A stretch of 64,000 bases of DNA, taken from assembly GCF_001625215.2 (NCBI RefSeq), contig NC_030387.2, positions 32,077,606 to 32,141,605 on the forward strand, written 5' to 3'. The notes beneath the pieces are model-generated. The model did no database searches. It saw only the letters and a list, made by a program, of their open reading frames with translations, and was not told the DNA's origin. Every line of letters begins with the position of its first letter. Position 1 is the first letter of the stretch. The translations under genes and the position numbers were made by a program. The DNA comes from Daucus carota subsp. sativus (taxonomy: Eukaryota; Streptophyta; Magnoliopsida; Apiales; Apiaceae). Below are positions 9,748-20,919 of this stretch, piece by piece.

Positions 9748-12420
9748 TTATCTAATGGCCTTCTCCTTTTTGATATCTTTGTGCATCCTCGGAAACTTGA
9801 GATACCTTTCAAAGCGCTTGTCCGCAGCTTGCTCCTAAGTATTATAAAAATCAAAAATTGAGTTTATTATATGTGTTGTAAATAATCATAGCAAAAAAGA
9901 GTGGGAAATGTCAAATAAAAAAGATAGAACAAGATGTATAAAAGCGCCAAGTCCAACAAGTCTAACCTGGCTAGGAGAGTTCTTGCAGTTATCACAAAAA
10001 ATAATGCATGAACTCTTTGCATCAGTGTTGGTACAAGATGGATGGAACCTAGAAGGAACATTAAAAGCACAATCAACGCAACACGAAAACTTCTATGAAA
10101 ATTGAAATCACAAGGCATGCACGTTTAAGGAGATAATTCTTAGTAGCTTACTCAACTTATAGTATAAAGAGGCCTTACCACACTTCTTATGAAAATATAG
10201 AATCTATTCAACATTCAACAGCAGTAAATAAAAGAGTTGCATGTATGCACCTCAAGATTTCTTTTTCTGAAATGCTGGAAATGAAAATAAAGCACATACA
10301 TTGATACATAAAAGGGCAATTTTTTTATTATAATGGATACCGTACCTTGATTTGCATATCTGACAATAGACATACAGATCTGGATTGTAAGGATTCCCGC
10401 AAATGCACAGCCTGCAATTAAGATTTAAGAATAGGCAAATTAGACACTTTGAAAGGAGTAATTTTGTAACTAAACACAAATAACAAGTAACTTTAGGAGT
10501 CACATATCGCTTACCAATCAGCATCTTTGACATCAATCAATTTTTTCTTATAAACATCATACTCAAATCGACTGTAGTAATCGGAATCAGAACGCCGACC
10601 TTCAAGCTCCATATATTCATGGAAAGTGTGCACGGTACACTTTCCCAGGATACAATCTAGACTTTGAGTATCAAAGTGGTTAGATAGAAACAATTCTTTT
10701 TTCCCGTGACAGTCTTTCTTCCAAAGGTCACCGTGACTGTCTTTCTTCCAAAGGCCAGTGTCTTGGGGTCTGTAGTACCATCTTACTGTCACCTTTTTAG
10801 CCTTGGATTCTACAATCTGAGCAACATATGGTGGATCATCCGGATTAGGGGCCATCATAAGCACACAATCTCCATCTACAGAACATCAAAAGCATAGACA
10901 ATGTGAGAAATAAACAATACCATATTCAACAACTCATACAAAAAAGAAAGTGTGATTGTCATCCCCTAAACATCTATGTGTGGTAACTCACTAAGGGGTC
11001 ATGTGTTTTTTTTGTAATGCTTTTTGATGAACTTATATTAATGTAGTCCATTAAGATTGTTTTGAAGAAAATCTAAAGTTTAAAAAGTGTATAGTTCACA
11101 TCATGTTTAATCAAAATATTGTAAATTGTAATGATTTATTCATGTACCATACGGTGAGATGAGGGAGGTGGAAAGAACAAAGATGAAATAGAAGAACATA
11201 TCTGTCTAAATAGCAAAGAGATATGTTGAGAAGAAAATTTGTAAATGGACATCCGCTGACAGACAAGCATACAAGTGAGCATCAAGGGTTGAGCCTCAAA
11301 GTCAATCTCCTTGAGGGAACACTTCATGTGAAATAAGGATCTTGAGAATGAGTGTTATTGAAGGATGGTGGGCGTTATATAGAGTTTTATTCTATTTAAA
11401 TTCTCTTTACTACCTCCTAATGACTTTCTATAAAAAGCTCATAATAAAATATAACATAATTATTAAGTTTTTTTAAGAGATATAACATATTTATTAGGTT
11501 TTTTAGAGAGATATTGTGTATTTTTGAGGGAGAAATGTAGATAGCTTCCACTAAGAGATTGAGCAGGGATTCAAAGGGTTTGTTTGAAAATTGTAGAGAT
11601 ATTTTTAAGTTATAATTTCTAAACTCCAAGTTGTAGAGATATTTATTATTTGTGTGATTTCATTGTTTTAGAGATGGGATGATGATAATCCAATTATCTA
11701 GGTAAGACCATATTTGGTGACTAGTACTAGAACAGACACAATATAAAAGCTAGTAAACTTACATTAGACAAAGTTAACGAAAAATTGGGTTTAACCACAA
11801 TCAATCCCTCAAATGACCATCAATTATATGACTGTTATATGGTAGAGCTTATGAAATAAATAGATGATAATACCAATGAGGGAGAAACAAAATTGATGGA
11901 AAATAAACAATGAACTACATCCATTAAGTAAATGTTACTCCCTCTGTCACATTCAATTCTATACATACTTTAGTACTCCTGTAAAGTTTATTTTTTATAA
12001 TTTCTTTTTAAGATTTACTTCTTCCGGATAAAAAATTAAATATAAAATTTTTATTAGTTATAGAGCTATACGTTATAGTCTTGTAGAAGAATTAAAGTAC
12101 GTGCCGCGTCCACCAATGTATACAACTGAGAGGGACGGTGAGAGTATTAAACAAATGATGCCTCCCAGGCATCGTTTATTTAATACTCCCTCCGCCTCCT
12201 GAGTTGTATACATTTATTATATCATAACATGAGCAACGCAAATAATAAAATCATAATTAAAACTACATAAATACATAGAGTTATTACCATTATAATGAGG
12301 ACTATTATGTTTGCGTAGCTTCGATGGTGCAAGGGAGTTGATGGAGTCATGTGATGACGAGATTCTTTTCTTACCCTTGGGATCCCTCACACCTTGTACA
12401 TCTTTTCTTGTGCGCCTCAT
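9748..12420 (-). CDS. BAH-PHD chromatin reader, EBS/SHL-like, intact (U1)
   Basis: Five coding exons on the minus strand: 12288-12420, 10515-10875, 10346-10411, 9967-10048, 9748-9834. All borders are GT-AG and the phases fit, giving 242 aa, close to Arabidopsis EBS/SHL. Order: basic N-terminus (RKDVQG...KGKKR), BAH domain from about residue 46 (GDCVLM, PPYVAQI, VRWYYRPQ, KKELFLSNHF, GKCTVHTF, SRFEYD), PHD finger (CIC, CQIC, HPSC, CDNC), basic tail ending KEKALR. In EBS/SHL the BAH binds H3K27me3 and the PHD binds H3K4me2/3, acting in the nucleus to repress flowering genes. The BAH aromatics are kept; the PHD-cage Trp is Arg. A 9-residue loop block (LWKKD-type) is duplicated. The start reads MRRTR where other copies read MSRTR. 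A 5'-UTR intron probably ends just before the ATG. Confidence 0.85.
11136..11327 (-). other. Conserved 63-aa ORF inside BAH-PHD intron 1 (U1)
   Basis: Same strand as the host gene, in the long first coding intron. Begins MKCSLKEIDFEAQPLM and ends SSHRMVHE. The frame is open in all five units that hold this intron (22291-22482, 32219-32410, 48951-49142, 63420-63611). A TATATAA motif lies about 50 bp upstream (48897-48903 in U6). No family recognised; it could be a chance frame kept because the copies are young. Confidence 0.25.
11938..12144. mobile_element. Stowaway-like MITE in BAH-PHD intron 1 (U1)
   Basis: 207 bp with imperfect Stowaway ends (CTCCCTCTGTC and GACGGTGAGAG) between TA dinucleotides. 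Same element in U2 (23061-23281), U3 (33020-33226), U6 (48135-48341) and U7 (62605-62811). Its inner end forms one arm of the neighbouring hairpin. Confidence 0.75.
12115..12214. repeat. 100-bp near-perfect hairpin in BAH-PHD intron 1 (U1)
   Basis: Arms of about 48 bp (outer AATGTATACAACT, inner AATGATGCCT) flank a CCC loop. The right arm carries a second Stowaway-like end (CTCCCTCCGCCTCC). Also at about 23252-23351, 33197-33294, 48066-48164 and 62536-62634. The transcript should fold into a long stem. Confidence 0.75.
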
Positions 12421-12960
12421 AACTGTAAATATCAAAAGTAAATCTTAGCCAAATCTGTTGCAATTAGAAATCAAAAACGAAAACTCTGTATAAATTTGAA
12501 ACTAAAATTGGAATCAGTTGCAAGAAACATACAAGTACTTACTAATTATTAGTTCAAACTAATTACCCGATTATACATGGACACACACCACTTTACCTTT
12601 AGATATTTACGAGGGAGAAAACAGAATCTTGGGAGAAAGAGGATATATTTGGGGGGTGGGGGGTGTTATGATACCGGTGTATATGCATATTATTAGTTCA
12701 ATCTAATTACTCGATTATACATGGACACACACCACTTTACCTTAAATACGCCGGAGTGAGACTACTGGATCGTGAGAGAAAGATGAAATATTAGGGAGGG
12801 GGTAGATTTTTCAATTGTTGAAGAGACTAAAGATGTATAGTCTTGTACTCATGAGGCGATAATATCTATGGGGCGATAAGATCTATGAGGCGATAAGATC
12901 TAGGAATATTTGTCGGTGTGCGTCTACAGGAGATAAAGGTTCCCGACGGCCATGAAAATG
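12421..12960 (-). promoter_or_regulatory. BAH-PHD upstream region with GATAAG triple repeat (U1)
   Basis: Presumed leader and promoter of the minus-strand BAH-PHD gene. A candidate 5'-UTR intron ends at ACAG just before the ATG; in U6 its likely limits are 47686-47860. At 12851-12902 three tandem copies of a 17-bp block with GGCGATAA lie about 430 bp upstream of the ATG; two contain GATAAG, the I-box core. Confidence 0.35.
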
Positions 12961-15208
12961 TCTGTGTGAGCATCATTGTTTTTATATGCAAAACTGGAGA
13001 TTTCTAGACACTTCTTTAGGGCCCGATTCACTCGACTCTCTTCTTATGTGACATCATTTTGTGTATATGCTAGTACCGTATTTATATCAAAAATCTCAAG
13101 AGCTCCAGAACCTTCTTTTTCCATAAAATTCTAGATACTTTTATGAGGCCGATTCACTCAACTCTTCTCATGTGATGACATCATTTTTTACATGTGCTAG
13201 TACTGTATTTAATATTTATATCAAAAATCTCAAAAGCTCTAGACACTTCCTTTTCCCTTGAATTCTAGACACTTCTTTAGCGACCGATTCACTCGACTCT
13301 TCTTATCTGACATCATTTTGTGTATGTGCTAGTATTATATATATCAAAAATCACATGAGCTCTAGACAACCCCAAACACTTCCTCCCAATTTCACTAGAT
13401 TCTTCTTATACCCTTGTATTTAATCATATGTATGCGTGTTATGGTGCTCTTTACCATGCAATTTCGCTGAAGCGGATTGTATCTTACAAATTCCAAAAGA
13501 GATGGACAGGGTAGGTAGATTTCATGCATGGGTAAATATCATTGTATATCATCCTTTGTTCCAGATCAAGAGTCCGATAACACTATTGTAAGTACCGTAA
13601 CAAATCTTCAAAGAGAAATGAAGAGGTTCAGACAAGTAATCACATTACATCAGTTACTTGAGAAATTTCGGATGGAATATCCTAATATTCCCGAGTAACT
13701 AATTTGATGTGTCGTATTGGATTTAACCTCTTGATTTTTCCTTTTTGATTGGCAAAAGTACTTCGTAGTAATGTTTATCGGGTCTTGATCTGGAACAAGG
13801 GGTGATACAATGACTTGCATATGGCACTGAGGGTGATATATAGTAATATCACCTACAAATCACTAATCAGTGTGTCCTCAATTATGTCCGAAAAGAGATG
13901 TCCAGGCGGACACTAGTCACACTGCTGTAGTCAGTTCTTATAATGATTTTCTTTTAATCTTTGTAAAATGTATGACTTTGGGCATGTATTTGCATGTTGG
14001 TATATCGATAATATTGTGGTAGTTTTGTTTCTTTTGATGTGTATCCATTACACATATTCTTTGATTACAATATTAATGGTTATCAAAATATCAGAGTCGA
14101 ATAACTTTTTGAATAGTACTTTGGACATGGATGAATGATAAAAAACGATCTAGTCGCTACATATAAGGTTTGCCGACTGTTTTACATAAAACATTAATAA
14201 TTTTGTAAGTAAGACATGTTGCAACGCAAATGTTTATATGAATTTTTATAGGGTTAAATATCAACTATGTGACAAACTGTGTCCAAAAAACTGAAGCACA
14301 TCACTCATTGCAAATTTAACGGACTACGTCCAAAAAACCTCAAATAAATCAACTTAATTTAATCATTTCGTTCAATTCGAAAGCCGTTGATTGATGATTA
14401 GTTTGAGTTGAGGGACCTATTTGAATTTTTCGAACGTATTCAGTCACCTATCAGATATTAACCGCATCCGAATCCGACAATTCCGGACACAGATATAGGC
14501 ATATTTGTATTCGATAATATCCGAATCCGAAATGAAATATATATGTTAAATAATATATATGTTATATATATATTTTAATATTCTATAAGTTTATAGTGTG
14601 TTTATTATAATGTGTGTATTTATATATAAATTCATAAAATAATATATTTATATAAATTTTATATAATTGTAAGATATTATAGACATATATCAAAATATTT
14701 TTTGAGTTAAATATTTTAAAGATAACAAATTTATATCGAAATATAAGTAAAAATTAATTTTTGAATAGATATAAATCATCTTTATTAACTTTAATTTTTA
14801 AAATCATTTTTTGATCTTTGCTATTTTTTTTAATTTTATTAATATAAAAATAAAAGTCTATTTAAAATCAGATTCAGATTCGGATAGGATTCGTATCTGA
14901 ATACTATATCCGAATACGGATATGAATTTTCGGATCCGAATCAACATGCATACAGATTAATATCAGATAGATTAATATCACAATTATCCGTTTTACAACT
15001 TGACATTTTTGTGGTATTTACTTTTTTCTTTGCTTTTCTTTACATTGGTTAAAATCAGTGCAAAAGGCTCTTCAGTTTTACGTACACTTTCCATGTGTTT
15101 GCAGACTTTTCTTTACGTTAATTTTAAAATCACTACAAAAAGCTCTTCACACTAATCCGCTTTCATTGTTTCCAAAACCATTTTCACAATTTCTCCTTTG
15201 CAATCAAA
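12961..15208. other. Spacer and F-box promoter (U2)
   Basis: Starts at the deletion join, then minisatellite (about 12997-13395), coiled-coil ORF remnant (13561-13698, frame kept) and AT-rich promoter. The Stowaway site near 14540 has no MITE but a run of ATATATGTTA-like sequence unlike the simple empty site. The duplicated AAGCTCTTCA block lies at about 15050-15150. Confidence 0.5.
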
Positions 15209-16480
15209 ATGTCAATTGCTCCAGTAGCCCCAGTAAGCAACAATGGAGTCTCAACGACGACGTTTCATGATCTCCCTGAAGAAACCACGGCTGAAATCTT
15301 CTCAAGACTCTCTGTAAAAGACCTAATCAAATCAAGCTCAGTGAACAAAGCATGGTACTCTCTTATCAACAGCCCATCTTTTATTTCCTCTCAAATTCGT
15401 AAAGCTGTTACCTTTTGTGATGATAATGCTGTGCTTATAATCCCCCCTTTTATCTCTCACCAAAATTATTGCTCTTTAATTTCTGCTGATACTTCTCGAG
15501 TTATCGAAAAATTCGACATTCCCTTTGTTACCAAAAGTGGCAGTTTGAAGCTGATTGCGCAAGTAGATGGGATGCTTTTGTTAACTGATTTGCATATAGA
15601 TTATGCTTCTAGGGAGTTGTATTTGTGGAACCCTTTTGTTAGGAGACATAGGGTTCTTGTTTCGAGTTGTTTTAAGAGGCTTTTGGATGATAGGGATAGG
15701 AGTTATTATGTGGTCGGGATGGGGTATGATAAGGGTACGGATGATTATAAGGTTATTAGGATTGTTTACGTTCAGGATGGAAAGGGGAAGCAGTTTGGAG
15801 AGGTGGCTCCGAAGGTTGAGGTTTATAGTTTGAGGAAGAACACGTGGAAGAAGATGGGGGATTCTCGGGTTCCGAGGCTTGTTAATGAAATGGGGGCTTA
15901 TGTTGATGGTAGGTACTACTGGGTAGAGATGAAACAACCTGGAACTGAGGAGTTTAATAGTTTGAAGGGGAATGAGTTGAAGATAATGTCATATGATTTT
16001 GATACGCAGTTGTTTGGGGAATTTAATGTGCCAAATCGTGTTCCCCGTCTATTTGGAGTTATTGCCCCGTTTAAGCTCATGAGTTTTGAAGGTTCACTCG
16101 CTCTTTGTACTTTGGACCCAGATTGCTACAATCTAGTGCCTCCCAAGTATCCTTTTCCTATATGGTTGAGGAGGCAACGAAAAGGTGTAGGCTCTTGGGT
16201 TCTACTTGCTACAGCTGTGCTCAAACAATATGGGCATCCTTTGAATATTACAAAGACTGGAACTCTTATAGTAGAGTCATTCCAATCGCAGCGTCCTGAT
16301 GAAACGCACATAGTCTCTATTAATTTTAAGAGCAGGATTTCTAAATATCATGGATATGGTAAGCACGGGGGTCCAGATGTTTCCCGTGAAGTCCTTGCTC
16401 CATCTACTGTAGACACCTCGTTTCCACAGAGTCTAATCATGTACGAGGGAGGCAAATCACTGTTGAAATATGCAAAGTGA
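15209..16480 (+). CDS. F-box protein with FBA-type C-terminus, intact (U2)
   Basis: Single exon, 423 aa, the only copy with its original start and an unbroken frame. Expected role: SCF E3 ligase receptor; the F-box (residues 19-58, FHDLPEETTAEIFSRLS then VNKAWYSLI) docks on SKP1, and the FBA-like region (about 90-370, with ELYLWNPFVRRHRVL, YVVGMGYDKGTDDYKV, VYSLRKNTWKKM) would bind the target. Length and layout are typical of the large plant F-box/FBA family, in which many members act in defence or development; the target here cannot be told. The start is supported by conservation of MSIA-V-AP in U1 and U6. It faces the nsLTP gene tail to tail, about 1.5 kb apart. The donor of a 3'-UTR intron seen in U4 and U6 is deleted just after the stop. 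Confidence 0.92.
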   Translation: MSIAPVAPVSNNGVSTTTFHDLPEETTAEIFSRLSVKDLIKSSSVNKAWYSLINSPSFISSQIRKAVTFCDDNAVLIIPPFISHQNYCSLISADTSRVIEKFDIPFVTKSGSLKLIAQVDGMLLLTDLHIDYASRELYLWNPFVRRHRVLVSSCFKRLLDDRDRSYYVVGMGYDKGTDDYKVIRIVYVQDGKGKQFGEVAPKVEVYSLRKNTWKKMGDSRVPRLVNEMGAYVDGRYYWVEMKQPGTEEFNSLKGNELKIMSYDFDTQLFGEFNVPNRVPRLFGVIAPFKLMSFEGSLALCTLDPDCYNLVPPKYPFPIWLRRQRKGVGSWVLLATAVLKQYGHPLNITKTGTLIVESFQSQRPDETHIVSINFKSRISKYHGYGKHGGPDVSREVLAPSTVDTSFPQSLIMYEGGKSLLKYAK

Positions 16481-17991
16481 GGAATTGTCAGTCTTACAAA
16501 TCTACATCTACTAATTAATGATTATATTCTTGAGTCCATAACGATTATATTTACTATTTTGCATATGGCGTGGTTGATAATGGCAATATAAAAGAAATAT
16601 TACAATAAATCTGTGAGAAGTCCATATTTTTGTATCATGTTCAACATTCTTTGCTATCGTTTTTTCCAAGTTATCTTATCGTTTATAATTTCTCACTCAC
16701 TCTTTTTCTGTTTGACCTTTGAATTCAAATCACTGTATTGAATTGTGGTTATGGAGTTGTTTGTGAAAAACAAGAGAGAGTTGTCTATTTGTTTGACTGA
16801 TTATATTCTGGAAATCTGTCAATAGTGTTGAACGTCTAATTCAATATTTTCTAATAGACTTCATATTAATATTAGCTTGTAGTATAACAGAATCATCCTC
16901 GTAATCCTTTGGCAGCTTAACTTGCTAATGTTGCTTTAAATTTCTTGATCCGTTCTATTTGTTTTTTGTATAACTCGCACTTCATAGCATATAAAGAACT
17001 CTTGGATTACAGATGTTGTAATTTCTTTATCAATTCTTTAGACCTTTACGTGTGTTTAGACCTTTATCAGCACTGTCTACCTAGAAAAGCCCACATATCA
17101 GAATGTTGTATGCAATGCTGAACCTCGCTCTATAGTTCTTTTCTCTATCTCCCCTGCACCACTCATCATGCCGAGATGTCGTAAGACTTTGACTAAAATT
17201 TTATAAGTACCTAAATCAGGCTCTACTCTGTGTTTCTCCATGTCATTTGCAAACTCTTAAGCTTTAGTGGAACCCAGCAACACTCAGCCATAATGAGCAC
17301 ATTGTAATTATAAGTATATATTTATCTGTATATTTTTTACAGTTTGAAGAGGTAATGAATCAGCCCGACCCCAGCACAGATCTCCGGAAATCATGTACTA
17401 AGGCCAAGCATGAGGTCAGTCGTGGTTGCCCTTATGACACTCATATCCAGAAATAGGGACTGGGATGCCAGTTGATCAGAGAAAAACCGAGATCTTGTTA
17501 CCTGATGTCTTGAGTATAGCTTATGACTGGAGTCGTCGTGTTTCCATTGCTGTTTAAATGTATTTCTATTAGCTTACAAGAAGTATGCATATCTGCCGCT
17601 GGGAATGCTGCTTTCGGTATATACAACAATACTAAACTGTCATAAACAGAGGCCTTTCCCTGTGATTTGTGACAGTTCCAGACTTGTAGTACTAAGTGAC
17701 AGTCATTGATCAGTAGACGACGTTCTTTTATCTTTTGGGATTAACAGTTACGTTAGAATTAATAAGAAACGTCAAACGTTTATAATATAGCACGCCAGAA
17801 ATACATTACAGAACTCAATGAGTTACGGTGGATGCAAAACAGGAGTTGCATTTCTTGTTGAACTGAAAAATTACAAAACATATGAGATACATTTGCTCAT
17901 AATTTTATTTCTTAAGGCACATATATGGCCTCAGTGTTATTATATATATCGATTTTTCCTCCAACTACTTCTTCATGCACCGGAGGTAAGC
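16481..17991 (+). other. Region between F-box and nsLTP (U2)
   Basis: Almost identical to U1 5743-7253. Contains the terminal-exon block after TTTTTTACAG near 17342; no other gene. Confidence 0.5.
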
Positions 17992-18455
17992 TTAGTTTAC
18001 GCTGCATAGAAAAATATATTAGTCAGTCATGTGTACTAATGAACTAATCAAAAAAATTATCAACAATCCGTGAAATAAACTTACGTGTTACAGTCGAATT
18101 TACGATCTGCAGAGTATATAAATGGAAGTCCGCATTTTGCAGGAAGAGCGTCTATTTTAGGAATACGAGCATCTGGAGCAGGAACACCAGCTCTGTTTCT
18201 ATTAGAACGATCCTGCACGCAACGACACAACTCAATCCTCTCTTCTCTAGTCTTGGCCGTATCACGGAATGCTTTTAAAGAGTTGCAACACTCAGCAGAT
18301 GGATCCTGCTGTTCGCCCCTGTGAAATGGATCACAAAGTTGCTTTGTACGTTCTTGTAATGTTGTTCCGCAGGTAAAAGCCTCCCCTTGCTCCACCATCA
18401 GAAAAGCCGCCAAAAATGTGGCAAAAACCATCGTCAAGTACACAATCTTCGCCAT
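17992..18455 (-). CDS. Non-specific lipid-transfer protein, type-1-like, intact (U2)
   Basis: Two exons (18085-18455 and 17992-18001) with an 83-bp GT-AG intron, 126 aa. Residues 1-26 are a signal peptide (hydrophobic YLTMVFATFLAAFLMV, cleavage likely after GEA). The mature part has the eight-cysteine pattern C-x11-C-x14-CC-x19-CxC-x28-C-x13-C, close to nsLTP type 1 but with longer first and fifth gaps. Such proteins are secreted, fold into four helices around a lipid-binding tunnel and act in cuticle assembly or defence. GLPFIYS replaces the usual PYxIS motif. A tiny last exon adding three residues (TVN) is usual in nsLTP genes. A TATAAAT box lies 81 bp upstream of the ATG (18536-18542, minus strand). 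U3 encodes the same protein. Confidence 0.93.
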
Positions 18456-19639
18456 TATGTTCTCAGGTATCTGTAGACTTCTTGGAATGTGCTATGTAGA
18501 CAAATTGTGCAGAAACAGATTATGCAGGGAGACACATTTATAGGCAAGTCGGAGAAGCACTAGAACAAAATTAACAAATTTAACTAACAGTTAGGACACC
18601 TGGTCTGGTAAGTTCACAGAAATGCCTAGGAACAATTTGATGCTTGCATCTCTATTAATATGTTTAATTGTGTGGTTACATGTTAGGCTTCATCTGAAAA
18701 ACTACAAATTTTAATCTGGTATGTAAATTAGTTGCCTAATTATCCTCTGCTTGGCCTGTTTTATTTAATTTGTAACTGCAACTCCCTCATCTCCCTGTTA
18801 CACTGTGTAAGATCACAGCACACTCACAAGTCACAACACGTTAGAATTTTGCTGGACATGATGTTCTAACTTCTGACCTCGTCTCATAAGTAGATATTTC
18901 AGGTTGGCGAAACGAGCCGAGCTAGGCCGAGACAAATTATCACAATTAAACCGTGTTCAATGAGTGAATTTGACGAGTTGGACGAGTTAATTTATTTAAT
19001 ATTTTGTCAGATGTGATTAACATGAATGGAAATTAATATCACATCACACTACAAATTATACGTATATTTGATTGTATAATTTAGTCTAAATAATTTTCTT
19101 GCAACAAAAATAAGTTTAACAATACAAAAATCAGATGCGATGCAATAAAATGATCCTTGCAACTCTTATTATATTATTATATTCACTTTTGAAACTTTTG
19201 TGATTAAGAAAACTGCAAAGACAATTATTATGATGTAAATTAACTTTTACCTATAAGTCAATTGAAAATTTGGTAATTTAAATTTAAAAATTAAAAAAAT
19301 TTCAAATTATTAAAATAAAATAACTTTATTACTAAATAAAGTTTATTACATATTAAAAAATTAAAAACTTCATAATAAAATGCAAATCACTAAAAAAGGC
19401 CAAAAAAGTTAGCATATCTCACTTCTACCTTTTGGCTTAAAACCCCCTAAAAAAGCACTTATACTTCTTTTGCCAACGCTACCTAAACAATAGAAGTAGC
19501 AGCTTAAAGCGCTAAAAAAAGCCCGAAAAGACTTAAAATAATAAGTGTTGCCAAACACCCACTTACTATCTCCTATTTTTCCTATATTAGTGTTGGAAAT
19601 TTTTGTAGAGTAAAACTTGTACCTTACATAGAATATAGT

Positions 19640-19699
<60 letters not shown>

Positions 19700-20027
19700 T
19701 CAGTACTTACAAAATAAAATAACACATCACCCAAAAAAATTACAAAAAAACATAAATTACATATCTTGTATTTTAATTACTTAGCTAAATACTTCATACG
19801 AAGGTCGTAAAATATGATCTAGGATCCATAAAATTCTCATCTAAATTTTATTAAAGGGTTATATTTGGTATTTTATTTTAAATTTTTATAAGTGAATTGT
19901 AAGTAAAAATAATTTGATCAGAGTATAAATTTTCTAAATCACCTTATGGATTGCGTTGACGAGCGTGCTGTATGTTTACTGAATGGCAGCGAGCAAGGAA
20001 AGATAACTCTGTATATAACACACAACA
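18456..20027. other. nsLTP upstream region and (TA)n tract (U2)
   Basis: nsLTP promoter, then AT-rich spacer; (TA)n microsatellite at about 19646-19694. Nearly identical to U3 28379-29612 up to this tract. No gene. Confidence 0.5.
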
Positions 20028-20465
20028 GCACATTGTGGTTCGATTTCGAACGTGGTGTAAGCCACCTGAAGTCTGGGTTAAAATAAACGTAGGTGCAGCT
20101 TTTGTGCAGGGGACAAACCAGGTATGAGTTGGATGTGTTATTAGGGATAAAGAAGGTAACTTTCTTTTAGCCAGAAGTATTGTAGTCCGAGCGAGATTTC
20201 AGCCGAGAGAAGCAGAAGATATGAGCCTCAAGGAAGCTTTAACTTGGACGAAATAATGGAGGAGTAGAAAGTGTCTGTTTGAATGTGATGTCAAGCTCCT
20301 AGCTAGTTGATGCAGTAAATGGCGGTCGGGGAAACACCTACTTTCATGCAATGGTCGAAAATTGTAGGGATATTCTTAAACACTTTGATGAAGTGTTAGT
20401 TACTTTTACCTTTAGGTCTGCGAATACGTAGTTCATGAATTAGCATGAGTTGCATATTCTATGTC
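20028..20465 (+). pseudogene. RNase H-like remnant (U2)
   Basis: Decayed copy of the fragment described in U1, with the same WCKPPEVWVKINVGA start and VAHELAR-like end; no open frame across it. Confidence 0.65.
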
Positions 20466-20919
20466 AGGCTCTATACTGCTCCAGATTTCATCATTTTTTA
20501 CGATTGATTCTGAGAAGTATTAATGCAAGTGCGTTTATAAAAAAAAAAAAAAAAACTTCTCCAAAACAATATTTCACATATCTATATGGTATTTGTCTAT
20601 GGCCAATATATATGTAACCATACCCACCAAACCCCTACCTAATTTGGTACGTAAAAGCAATGTGAGATTGGGTGATATTTGAATTTAATTTTCAAACATA
20701 CATTTAAAGTAACTACATTTGCCAAAACCCAAACCGTATACATGTAAAACAAATTATAAATAATTAAAATAATATGATTGCTAGGTGAAAAATTATAAAA
20801 TTTAAATTTTAAAATAATAGAAGAAACCTATTATGTCACAATAAATAAAAGGGGCGGAACAACAAACCAACAATTCTCCACAAGACAAACAAAAATTTGA
20901 AATACTCCTTAATCTTTAA
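20466..20919. other. Spacer downstream of BAH-PHD (U2)
   Basis: AT-rich, with a poly-A run near 20538; nothing else seen. Confidence 0.4.

Larger units (their letters stand above)
1..12960 (+). repeat. Duplication unit U1
   Basis: First copy of the segmental duplication. Order: 5' spacer, 130-bp minisatellite, Stowaway, F-box (+), nsLTP remnant (-), RNase H-like remnant, BAH-PHD (-). Position 1 matches the unit boundary seen at 24159 and 34053, so the unit is essentially complete. Its BAH-PHD gene is whole; the F-box is frameshifted and the nsLTP truncated. Confidence 0.9.

Noticed and set aside
9867-10118. 83-aa frame, with like frames at 21064-21249 and 30974-31159
   Set aside because: A readthrough of BAH-PHD exon 4 and its flanking introns in a wrong frame.
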